Source: an uncultured Deinococcales bacterium
Lineage (GTDB): Bacteria; Deinococcota; Deinococci; Deinococcales; Trueperaceae
DNA: 5,330 nucleotides
Reading direction: 5' to 3'
Assembly: GCA_937934635.1 (NCBI GenBank)
Contig: CALGZD010000346.1
Coordinates: 1 to 5,330 of the forward strand
Shown one piece after another: positions 1 to 4,845 of this stretch. Position 1 is the first letter of the stretch; every line of letters begins with the position of its first letter. The notes under the pieces are model-generated. The model did not search any database. It was not told the origin of the DNA and saw only the letters and a program-made list of their open reading frames with translations. The position numbers were made by a program, and so were the translations under genes.

Positions 1-140
1 ACGTTCCGTGCTTTTTCAGAGTGGTTTAAGTGATTTAGTATCAGCAATATAGTACATTCAAGTGGAGATAACTACTTTAAAGAATCCGAGATATTTAACT
101 CGTCAAACGAATACTCACAGAACTTTCCAGAGTTTTGTTT
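1..140. other. Downstream tail of an upstream unit; no confident gene
   Basis: No confident gene lies here. Reading from base 1 on the plus strand, frame 1 gives ten codons (TFRAFSEWFK) and a TGA at 31-33. This could be the last residues of a protein entering from the left; similar endings occur in LysR-type regulators, but ten residues cannot prove it. Frame 2 stays open to a TAG at 50-52 and is an equally possible ending. I see no tRNA or rRNA signature. The intrinsic terminator at 141-176 implies that some transcript does come from the left and ends there. Confidence 0.3.
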
Positions 141-176
141 AGACTTAATGCTTCCGCGTTAAGTCTTTCTTTTTTT
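141..176 (+). terminator. Intrinsic (Rho-independent) terminator of the upstream unit
   Basis: An 11-bp stem (AGACTTAATGC at 141-151 with GCGTTAAGTCT at 156-166, one G-T pair) closes on the loop TTCC. It is followed directly by a T-rich tract at 167-176 interrupted by one C. This is a textbook plus-strand intrinsic terminator. It isolates the toxin-antitoxin pair downstream from transcription arriving from the left. Confidence 0.85.
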
Positions 177-194
177 AGATTTAGGGCTAAAAGC

Positions 195-229
195 TATCTT
201 TTTTATCTGGTATCATATATAATACCAAT
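195..229 (+). promoter_or_regulatory. Toxin-antitoxin promoter with overlapping palindromic operator
   Basis: A consensus TATAAT lies at 218-223; the -35 hexamer 17 bp upstream (195-200, TATCTT) is weak. A palindrome at 208-227 has perfect 6-bp arms TGGTAT and ATACCA around an AT core that is itself nearly symmetric, and it covers the -10 box. Ribbon-helix-helix antitoxins typically autorepress by binding such a palindrome, so this is the probable operator of the downstream pair (inference). Transcription from this -10 would begin almost at the toxin ATG at 230, and no Shine-Dalgarno sequence precedes that ATG. Confidence 0.6.
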
Positions 230-664
230 ATGAGCGTTGAAGATCTAAACATTGTCATTGATACCAATGTGTTTATTTCTGCTCTCAGGTCTCGCAATGG
301 AACTTCTTTTGACTTACTTTCTAAGGTAGGGACAGGGCAATTTCAAGTTTCATTATCTGTTCCAGTAGTATTCGAGTATGAAGATGTTGCTTTACGGATG
401 CTTTCAGACTTAAAGCTTAATCAGCAAGATATAGAAGATGTCGTAGATTATCTTTGTTTGATTGCACATAAGCAGACGATTTTTTTCTTATGGCGACCAT
501 TATTGAAAGACCCTAAAGATGACATGGTTTTAGAGTTAGCCGTTAATGCAAGATGTAGTCATATCGTGACCTTTAATATAAAGGATTTTGCTGGTACAGA
601 AAAGTTTGGCATAGAAGTCATTACACCAAAAATGTTTTTAGAGCTGTTGGAGGATACACCATGA
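230..664 (+). CDS. PIN-domain toxin (putative ribonuclease of a type II toxin-antitoxin system)
   Basis: This 144-residue protein is a single PIN domain of the COG1569 type. PIN toxins are Mg2+-dependent ribonucleases that cut RNA in the cytoplasm and are held inactive by a partner antitoxin. The acidic active-site set is visible: D11 in the opening strand motif IDTNVF, E49 in the VFEYE segment, D97/D98 in KDPKDDMVLELA, and a late VTFNIKDF motif with N116 and D119. Length and motif order are normal, so the enzyme looks intact. ATG 230 is the only reasonable start because the PIN strand begins seven residues in. There is no ribosome binding site before it, which suggests leaderless or weak translation. 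It overlaps the downstream antitoxin gene by 4 bp (ATGA). The target RNA cannot be told from sequence. Confidence 0.9.
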   Translation: MSVEDLNIVIDTNVFISALRSRNGTSFDLLSKVGTGQFQVSLSVPVVFEYEDVALRMLSDLKLNQQDIEDVVDYLCLIAHKQTIFFLWRPLLKDPKDDMVLELAVNARCSHIVTFNIKDFAGTEKFGIEVITPKMFLELLEDTP

Positions 665-897
665 GCACACTTAGTATTCGCTTACCTGATTCACTACATA
701 AACAAATTAAAGTGTTAGCTGAACAAGAAGGTATTTCAATTAATCAATTTATTGCCACAGCTGCTGCTGAAAAGATGTCTGCACTTATGACTGAAGAATA
801 TTTGAATGCACGTGCCCAAAAAGCAAGTAAAACTTCTTTCAAAAAGGCGCTTAGCAAAGTTGCTGATATAGAAGCAGCACCTGAGGATAGATTCTAA
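661..897 (+). CDS. Ribbon-helix-helix (HicB/CopG-like) antitoxin
   Basis: This 78-residue protein is the likely antitoxin of the upstream PIN toxin. Residues 1-45 read as a ribbon-helix-helix DNA-binding unit: the beta strand TLSIRLPDSL, a first helix around KQIKVLAEQEG, the turn IS, and a second helix INQFIATAAAEKM. Such proteins dimerise to bind operator DNA, and this one probably represses the promoter at 195-229. The charged tail from about residue 46, ending in EAAPEDRF, would be the flexible part that wraps the toxin. A strong GGAGG at 649-653, 7 nt before the ATG, contrasts with the missing site of the toxin and would favour antitoxin production. The toxin-first order is less common than antitoxin-first. 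The toxin-binding role is inferred from family and context. Confidence 0.85.
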   Translation: MSTLSIRLPDSLHKQIKVLAEQEGISINQFIATAAAEKMSALMTEEYLNARAQKASKTSFKKALSKVADIEAAPEDRF

Positions 898-901
898 ACG
901 A

Positions 902-1003
902 TCAGGTTTCTAAATCCCAATATTCAAGTTCTACTGGCTCTAGAGGTTTGTCATACTTATAGCGTTTCCACGTAATATTGACCCATGCTAAATGAGTTCG
1001 TTC
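902..1003 (-). pseudogene. Possible coding remnant running into the repeat
   Basis: On the minus strand an open stretch of 33 codons runs from an in-frame TAG (1006-1004) down to a TGA (904-902). It has no start codon. Its last part, beginning WKRYKYDKPLEP and ending in EYWDLET, looks protein-like in composition. The first 15 or so codons lie inside the dispersed repeat; the second repeat copy has similar residues in the same frame but with an extra stop. It may be the leftover 3' end of a gene interrupted by the repeat, or chance. I do not recognise the family. Confidence 0.22.
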
Positions 1004-1059
1004 CTACTGGTTACGAAGCTTGCCGATTAACTGACTTAGGTCAGTTAATCGTGGAAGAG
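960..1059 (+). repeat. Dispersed repeat, copy 1 (short form, collapsed palindrome)
   Basis: The first 61 bases match 4587-4647 at about 55 of 61 positions, and the end (GTCAG..TAATCGTGGAAGAG) matches 4793-4812. Between these parts, copy 1 has only a tight hairpin, whereas copy 2 carries about 130 bp more. The termini are inverted relative to each other: TTCCACG at 966-972 and CGTGGAA at 1050-1056, each followed inward by TAA and TGACC-like bases. The start pattern (GCGTTTCCACGTAAT..TTGACCCA) recalls the ends of IS21-family elements from memory, so it may be a transposase-less derivative. No transposase gene is present. Confidence 0.7.
1024..1051. repeat. Perfect 12-bp inverted repeat (hairpin) inside copy 1
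   Basis: CGATTAACTGAC at 1024-1035 is followed by the loop TTAG and its exact complement GTCAGTTAATCG at 1040-1051. No T-tract follows on either side, so it is not a standard intrinsic terminator. It may still hinder transcription leaving the toxin-antitoxin pair. It corresponds to the outermost arms of the larger foldback in copy 2. Confidence 0.85.
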
Positions 1060-1203
1060 ATTTATATAGCTTTTCAGATCCAGTTCCTGATTAACTTGAT
1101 AGACCCTTTTGTTCTCTTAAAGGTTCTTTAGTAGCTTACGTGCTGTATATACAACTTGCAAGTCTCATCTGTGAATCATTTGAAAACCTCTACTAAGATA
1201 GGA
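1060..1203. other. Non-coding leader upstream of the operon promoter
   Basis: I see no gene or RNA here. The one clear element is the distal operator-like palindrome at 1143-1154, directly followed by a second palindrome, ACTTGCAAGT, at 1154-1163. The rest is AT-rich DNA between the repeat and the operon promoter. Confidence 0.5.
1143..1154. promoter_or_regulatory. Distal GntR/HutC-type operator candidate
   Basis: CTGTATATACAA contains the perfect 10-bp palindrome TGTATATACA (1144-1153). It is identical to the site at 1237-1248, and it fits the GT-N-TA-N-AC pattern described for HutC-subfamily GntR regulators. The two centres are 94 bp apart, close to nine helical turns, so dimers at both sites could meet by DNA looping. 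The regulator is probably the gene at 3864-4586 (inference). Confidence 0.6.
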
Positions 1204-1207
1204 AGTG

Positions 1208-1235
1208 TTGACAAATTAGCGGTGGTTATTATAAA
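1208..1235 (+). promoter_or_regulatory. Sigma70-type promoter of the Rieske operon
   Basis: A perfect -35 TTGACA (1208-1213), a 16-bp spacer and TATAAA (1230-1235) form a near-consensus promoter. The expected start is around 1241-1243, inside the palindrome at 1237-1248, leaving a leader of about 45 nt before ATG 1287. A promoter this strong with an operator at its start site implies tight repression and induction. Confidence 0.75.
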
Positions 1236-1236
1236 A

Positions 1237-1248
1237 CTGTATATACAA
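1237..1248. promoter_or_regulatory. Proximal GntR/HutC-type operator candidate
   Basis: CTGTATATACAA, with the palindrome TGTATATACA at 1238-1247, sits one base past the -10 box and over the predicted start site. A bound dimer there would block RNA polymerase. It is the exact twin of 1143-1154 and fits the GT-N-TA-N-AC family pattern. The operon's own GntR regulator is the natural ligand (inference). Confidence 0.7.
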
Positions 1249-1286
1249 TTAGATTAATATTTAAGTCAACACTGGTGGAGTATAAG

Positions 1287-2330
1287 ATGAGTGAATTTAC
1301 TGAAAAAGTATTAAGTTGCTGGCATCCTGTTGCTTATGCCCATGAAGTTTTGGAGTCTGAGCCTTACGGTACAAAGTTATTAGATGAAGCATTGGTCATT
1401 TGGCGCTCGAGCGATGGTGTGGCACATGCTATGCGAGATTTGTGTATCCACCGTGGTACTGCTTTATCACTTGGTTGGGTTAAGGACGATTGCATCGTTT
1501 GCCCCTATCATGCATGGCGATATGACGTAAAAGGTGACTGTGTAGAGATTCCACAATCGAAACAAGTAACTATTCCTACCAAGGCAAAAACACCTGTCTA
1601 CGGCTGTCAAGAACGCTATGGACTTATCTGGGTTTGTTTGTCACCACTAGAGTCTCAAGAAGATATTGCTACCTATGCCTTAGCAGAAATTCCAGAATTC
1701 GAAACTGACCCTAGGTTGCAGCAATGGAAAATTGTAAATACTGGACCCTTTGATTGGGATAGTGATGCGTCTAGGCAAGTTGAGAACTTTACGGATTTTG
1801 GTCACTTTCCTTGGGTGCATCCTGGTTTATTGGGTGACCCTGAAAGACCAATCGTGCCTGAGTACACCGTTGAAACCAAAGGTCATATTTTGCACTACGA
1901 TATCGTTAGACCTGAAGCAGAAAATTCAGAAGACTTTCCGATATTTGCAAATGAAACAGTTGTAAAGCCTGAACGCAGAAGTCGATATGAATTGCATTTA
2001 CCGTTCACAATTGTTCTTCGGTTAGGCTGGGGTGGCGAAAAGGGGATGGTTTACTTTTTCGTGTCGCAGCCCATTTCTAAAAATAAATGTAGAGGCTACT
2101 GCATCATTGGGCGTAACTATGATTTAGATGAGCCAGATACGGTACTGCAAGAATTTGAAAATGTGATTTTTGGGCAGGATAAACGTGTGGTTGAATCACA
2201 ACGTCCTGAGCAAGTGCCCTTTGATTTGGCAGATGAGCTTCATTTGAAGTTTGATGGTGTTGCTATCAATTATAGACGTGCAATGAATGCGGAGAAGCTT
2301 GCCTATTGGCATATGTATGATGATAGTTAA
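1287..2330 (+). CDS. Rieske non-heme iron oxygenase, NdmA/NdmB-like
   Basis: This 347-residue protein is an oxygenase alpha subunit that would use O2 and electrons from a separate reductase to oxidise a small organic substrate, typically by oxidative demethylation or hydroxylation in this short subgroup. The N-terminal Rieske domain has [2Fe-2S] ligands C53, H55, C72 and H75 (CIH and CPYH). The catalytic domain has N167, D170, H173 and H178 in ENFTDFGHFPWVH, where D170 bridges to the neighbouring Rieske cluster. D298 in GQDKRVVESQRPE is the likely third iron ligand. From memory, CPYHxW, ERYGLIW, ENFTDFxHF and the late E-SQ motif resemble caffeine N-demethylase NdmA. The substrate is unknown. 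ATG 1287 is chosen because GGAG at 1277-1280 lies 6 nt before it; an in-frame GTG at 1275 would place the start inside that site. Its 3' end overlaps the next gene. Confidence 0.93.
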   Translation: MSEFTEKVLSCWHPVAYAHEVLESEPYGTKLLDEALVIWRSSDGVAHAMRDLCIHRGTALSLGWVKDDCIVCPYHAWRYDVKGDCVEIPQSKQVTIPTKAKTPVYGCQERYGLIWVCLSPLESQEDIATYALAEIPEFETDPRLQQWKIVNTGPFDWDSDASRQVENFTDFGHFPWVHPGLLGDPERPIVPEYTVETKGHILHYDIVRPEAENSEDFPIFANETVVKPERRSRYELHLPFTIVLRLGWGGEKGMVYFFVSQPISKNKCRGYCIIGRNYDLDEPDTVLQEFENVIFGQDKRVVESQRPEQVPFDLADELHLKFDGVAINYRRAMNAEKLAYWHMYDDS

Positions 2331-2874
2331 TTCGCCTGCATCTCTAATGACTCGCTCAGCAGAGCTTGACGATGCTAATGCTATCAGTAAATTATTGCGA
2401 GTGGTATTTGCTGAGGCTTATGGGCATGTTTTAGACAGTAATGTTCTTAAAGAGCATTTGGAGACCTATCTTTCGGAAAAGGCAATTAGAAGTGATATGA
2501 CCTCTTCTAGCTATTATCTTGTTGAAGATGCATCTGATGTAGTTGGTGTGCTTAAGTTGTGTTTAGATGATGAACTCAAGCCTGAAATTAGGGTTGAGAT
2601 TGCTAAGTTGTATGTTTTGGAAGAGGTCAGGTCTCAAGGCGTAGGTTCAAAACTCATAGACGCTGCGCTCACGTGGTCAAAAGAAAAAGATGCTTCCAGT
2701 ATCTGGTTAAACGTCTGGCAAGAAAACAAAAAAGCAGTTCAGTTTTATGAAAAACATGACTTCATACAAGTTGGGTTTTCTGAGGTTTATGTGGGCGAAG
2801 TGGTTTTTAATGACTATGTGATGGAAAGAGCGATAGAGAGAGCGATGGAGAGAGTGATGGAGAAAACCGTATGA
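2317..2874 (+). CDS. GNAT-family N-acetyltransferase
   Basis: This is a single-domain Gcn5-related acetyltransferase, which moves an acetyl group from acetyl-CoA to an amine. The core starts at TRSAELDDANAI. The acetyl-CoA pyrophosphate loop is RSQGVGSKL, which fits the R/Q-x-x-G-x-G/A signature. The C-terminal motif B reads NVWQENKKAVQFYEKHDF. The start is uncertain: in-frame ATGs lie at 2287, 2317, 2320 and 2347 and none has a clear ribosome binding site. The domain proper fits 2347, while 2317/2320 overlap the upstream stop and suit translational coupling. The protein ends in an unusual helical tail of four 4-residue repeats (VMER AIER AMER VMEK). Its stop overlaps the next start (ATGA, 2871-2874). 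Lying between two oxygenases, it may acetylate a demethylated amine or remove a toxic intermediate (inference). Confidence 0.88.
   Translation: MMIVNSPASLMTRSAELDDANAISKLLRVVFAEAYGHVLDSNVLKEHLETYLSEKAIRSDMTSSSYYLVEDASDVVGVLKLCLDDELKPEIRVEIAKLYVLEEVRSQGVGSKLIDAALTWSKEKDASSIWLNVWQENKKAVQFYEKHDFIQVGFSEVYVGEVVFNDYVMERAIERAMERVMEKTV
2818..2865 (+). repeat. Four 12-bp tandem repeats at the end of the acetyltransferase gene
   Basis: Four in-frame 12-bp units of consensus GYGATGGAGAGA run at 2818-2829, 2830-2841, 2842-2853 and 2854-2865. They encode the tail VMER/AIER/AMER/VMEK. The last unit supplies GGAG at 2859-2862, 8 nt before the start of the next oxygenase, and the third unit repeats it at 2847-2850. 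The array is therefore both protein tail and ribosome binding site. Slippage by one unit would change the tail by four residues without a frameshift. Confidence 0.9.
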
Positions 2875-3857
2875 TTAATGATCCTGTGCTCACTAATGAT
2901 TGGCATCCTGTAGCGAGCATCAATCAGCTCAAAGCTAAGCCAATTATAGGTACAAGACTGCTTGGTGAAGATATAGTTGTTTGGACTGAAAACAACCACT
3001 ATTATGCATGGCGAGATTTATGTATGCACCGTGGTGCAAAGCTTTCTACAGGTAAAATCGTCAATAATAAGGGGCAGGATTGTTTAATGTGCCCTTATCA
3101 TGGTTGGCACTACAATACAGATGGGAAATGTGTTCATATACCAACCCATCCTGAACAGACTCCGCCAACAAAAGCTGTTGTGCAAACCTATCACGTGGAA
3201 GAACGCTATGGACTGCTGTGGGTGTGCATGGGTGAGCCTGCAAATGACATACCGCCTTTTCCTGAATGGTCGAATCCAGAAATGGGTAAAGCAGTTTGTG
3301 GTCCTTACGAGCATATTAAAGCAAATGGTCCTCGTTTGATAGAAAACTATCTTGATGCTGCGCATTTCCCATTTATACATGGTGGCGTCTTGGGTGATCC
3401 TGATAAACCTGTACTTGGTGACTTTGAAGTTCGGACAACTGAGGCTGGTATTGCCTCTGACCCTATTTCGGTTTATCAACCTAATCCTTATGGCGATAGT
3501 TCAGGTGAGGTTACTTATACCTACCATGCATTTAGACCATTGACTGCCCATTTTACAAAGCACATGAAAGGTGCAACCAATGGCATGTTGTTAGCTGTGA
3601 CCCCGCATGATGAGCTTGATAGTAGTGCATGGTTTGTGGTGGCAACGACTGCCGTTTTAGATTCTGAAGAACTTGAAAGAGATTACGAGCCACGCATCCG
3701 AGATATTTTCGAAGAAGACCGTGAAGTTGTTGAAGGACAGCGTCCTGAGCTACTACCGCTAGATTTACAAGAAGAATTACATCTACGTAGTGACCGTGTA
3801 GCGATTGCTTATCGTAAGTGGTTAAAAGAACTCGGTCTCAAATTTGGTACGGCTTAG
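2871..3857 (+). CDS. Second Rieske non-heme iron oxygenase, NdmA/NdmB-like
   Basis: This 328-residue paralogue of the first oxygenase in the operon appears complete. Rieske cluster ligands are C51, H53, C74 and H77 (CMH and CPYHGW). The mononuclear iron site shows N159, D162, H165 and H170 in ENYLDAAHFPFIH, and D283 in EEDREVVEGQRPE is the probable third ligand. The ERYGLLWVC and AYRKWLKELG segments again resemble the caffeine N-demethylase type as I remember it. The substrate pocket region between about residues 185 and 260 differs greatly from the first oxygenase, so the two probably act on different positions or successive intermediates, or form a mixed complex. ATG 2871 overlaps the upstream stop by 4 bp and has GGAG 8 nt before it. 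No ferredoxin or reductase domain is fused. The substrate cannot be named from sequence. Confidence 0.93.
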   Translation: MINDPVLTNDWHPVASINQLKAKPIIGTRLLGEDIVVWTENNHYYAWRDLCMHRGAKLSTGKIVNNKGQDCLMCPYHGWHYNTDGKCVHIPTHPEQTPPTKAVVQTYHVEERYGLLWVCMGEPANDIPPFPEWSNPEMGKAVCGPYEHIKANGPRLIENYLDAAHFPFIHGGVLGDPDKPVLGDFEVRTTEAGIASDPISVYQPNPYGDSSGEVTYTYHAFRPLTAHFTKHMKGATNGMLLAVTPHDELDSSAWFVVATTAVLDSEELERDYEPRIRDIFEEDREVVEGQRPELLPLDLQEELHLRSDRVAIAYRKWLKELGLKFGTA

Positions 3858-3863
3858 TGTGTT

Positions 3864-4586
3864 ATGAAGTATCAACGTATACGCCAACAACTGATTTCTG
3901 AAATTGCAACAGGTGCATTTATAGAAGGGGAAGCCTTTCCATCTGAAAATATTGTAGCCGAGCGTTTTTCAGTGAGTCGCATGACTGCTAGGCGAGCTTT
4001 AGGTGAACTAGAGCGTGAGGGCTATCTTACACGTATTCCTGGTAAAGGGAATATTTTAAAGAAGCCTAGTTTTAGTCGGGGGTTTTTTACGGTTAAACCC
4101 TTTGAGGTTTATGCTGAAGAACAAAATGCTAAAGCAAGCACGCAGTTGCTAAAAGCTGAAGTACAGAATTTAGATGTGGCAGGGCAAGAAAAGTTACAGG
4201 TGAATAAAGCGGTTTTTGTACACCGTTTGCGTAGTTTGGATGACGACATTGTTTTAGAAGAACAACGTTATTTGAGATACGATTTGTGCTCGAGCCTCCT
4301 GCAAGAAGACTTAACCACTTTAGCCACTTTAACCAATGAAAGTATGTACGACCTACTGATTCACAAACTGCAATTACCTCTAACAAGAGTTTGGCAACAA
4401 CTTAATGTCATTTCTTTAGATGCTGACAAAGCCAAGCTCTTTCAATGCCCTGAACACACTCCTGCATTCTTACTAGACCAAGTAACGCACACCTTCGAAA
4501 AACCTGTTACATGGGTACGTTACCTATACCGTGGTGACAAGTATAGCTTTGAGAATGAGTTCTCACCTAACAATCAAACAAACTAA
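3864..4586 (+). CDS. GntR-family regulator of the HutC subfamily (wHTH plus UTRA domain)
   Basis: This 240-residue protein is a one-component transcription factor. Residues 1-66 form the winged helix-turn-helix: FPSENIVAERFSVSRMTARRAL contains the recognition helix, and GYLTRIPGKGNIL is the wing. Residues about 75-235 form a UTRA ligand-binding domain, with the marks RLRSLDDDIVLEEQRYL, a YDLL helix and the closing pattern PVTWVRYLYRGDKYSF. Length is normal for the subfamily. It starts 6 nt after the upstream stop with no clear ribosome binding site, so it is probably translated by coupling, and it is the last gene of the operon. It likely represses the promoter at 1208-1235 through the paired TGTATATACA sites and responds to a substrate or product of the oxygenases (inference). 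Its TAA lies directly against the repeat at 4587. Confidence 0.92.
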   Translation: MKYQRIRQQLISEIATGAFIEGEAFPSENIVAERFSVSRMTARRALGELEREGYLTRIPGKGNILKKPSFSRGFFTVKPFEVYAEEQNAKASTQLLKAEVQNLDVAGQEKLQVNKAVFVHRLRSLDDDIVLEEQRYLRYDLCSSLLQEDLTTLATLTNESMYDLLIHKLQLPLTRVWQQLNVISLDADKAKLFQCPEHTPAFLLDQVTHTFEKPVTWVRYLYRGDKYSFENEFSPNNQTN

Positions 4587-4647
4587 TAGCGTTTTCACAT
4601 AATATTGACCCATGTTAAATGAGTTTGTTCCTACTCGTTACGAAACT

Positions 4648-4807
4648 CCACGATAAACTGACCTAATACTAAATTGAAAGATGAATGTCATAAAGATATA
4701 GTCGCAAAGATTGCGAAATAACCGAAGGATAAAGGCTTGAAAACCTTGTGTATTGACTGGGATTATGACATTTATGATTCACTTCGGTATAAGTCAGGTA
4801 ATCGTGG
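4648..4807. repeat. Long imperfect foldback (46-bp inverted arms)
   Basis: The arm 4648-4693 pairs with 4763-4807 at roughly 36 of 46 positions with one gap. It includes an uninterrupted 10-bp match, AATGTCATAA (4684-4693) with TTATGACATT (4763-4772), and the outer match CCACGAT with ATCGTGG. The central part holds a separate perfect hairpin. The size and symmetry resemble a MITE or another foldback element. As RNA it would be a long hairpin lying between the convergent gntR and glpD genes, and it could limit read-through. Confidence 0.7.
4702..4716. repeat. Short perfect hairpin at the centre of the foldback
   Basis: TCGCAA at 4702-4707 and TTGCGA at 4711-4716 form a 6-bp stem with the loop AGA. 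No T-tract follows, so it is not a terminator by itself. It sits in the unpaired centre of the larger inverted repeat. Confidence 0.6.
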
Positions 4808-4845
4808 AAGAGCTTAGTACAAAAGCAGGGGGAGTGGTTAACTGT

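Larger units (their letters stand above)
1204..1273. repeat. 9-bp inverted repeat bracketing the operon promoter
   Basis: AGTGTTGAC at 1204-1212 and its exact complement GTCAACACT at 1265-1273 enclose the promoter and proximal operator. The left arm overlaps the -35 box; the right arm lies just before the ribosome binding site. The left arm lies upstream of the expected transcript start, so this would act as DNA symmetry, for example two half-sites of another regulator, and not as an RNA hairpin. It could also be chance. Confidence 0.5.
4587..4812 (+). repeat. Dispersed repeat, copy 2 (long form)
   Basis: This is the second copy of the element at 960-1059 and is in the same orientation. Bases 4587-4647 match copy 1 at about 55 of 61 positions, and the last 20 bases match its end. 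It begins immediately after the TAA of the GntR gene. Compared with copy 1 it has about 130 extra bases, which form most of a long foldback (4648-4807). With copy 1 it makes direct repeats around the whole four-gene operon. No transposase or integrase is encoded in it. Confidence 0.7.

Noticed and set aside
1024..1060. Hairpin at 1024-1051 as an intrinsic terminator for the toxin-antitoxin pair
   Set aside because: The stem is perfect but no T-tract follows on either strand; it is better explained as part of the dispersed repeat.
1143..1248. Two CTGTATATACAA copies as the start of a CRISPR or iteron array
   Set aside because: There are only two short copies, 94 bp apart, each palindromic and tied to a promoter; no replication initiator or Cas gene is present.
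1275..1286. GTG at 1275 as start of the first Rieske oxygenase
   Set aside because: It falls over the ribosome binding site GGAG at 1277-1280, which is well placed for ATG 1287, and the four extra residues add nothing conserved.
2287..2316. ATG at 2287 as start of the acetyltransferase
   Set aside because: It would overlap the oxygenase gene by 44 bp, adds a non-conserved extension far from the GNAT core, and has no ribosome binding site.
3061..3543. Open frames of 60-131 codons on both strands within the second Rieske gene
   Set aside because: They lie wholly inside a well-supported gene, have no ribosome binding sites or family motifs, and have a composition typical of shadow frames.
4129..4386. 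Minus-strand 85-codon open frame within the GntR gene
   Set aside because: It is antisense to a well-supported UTRA domain and shows no recognisable motif.
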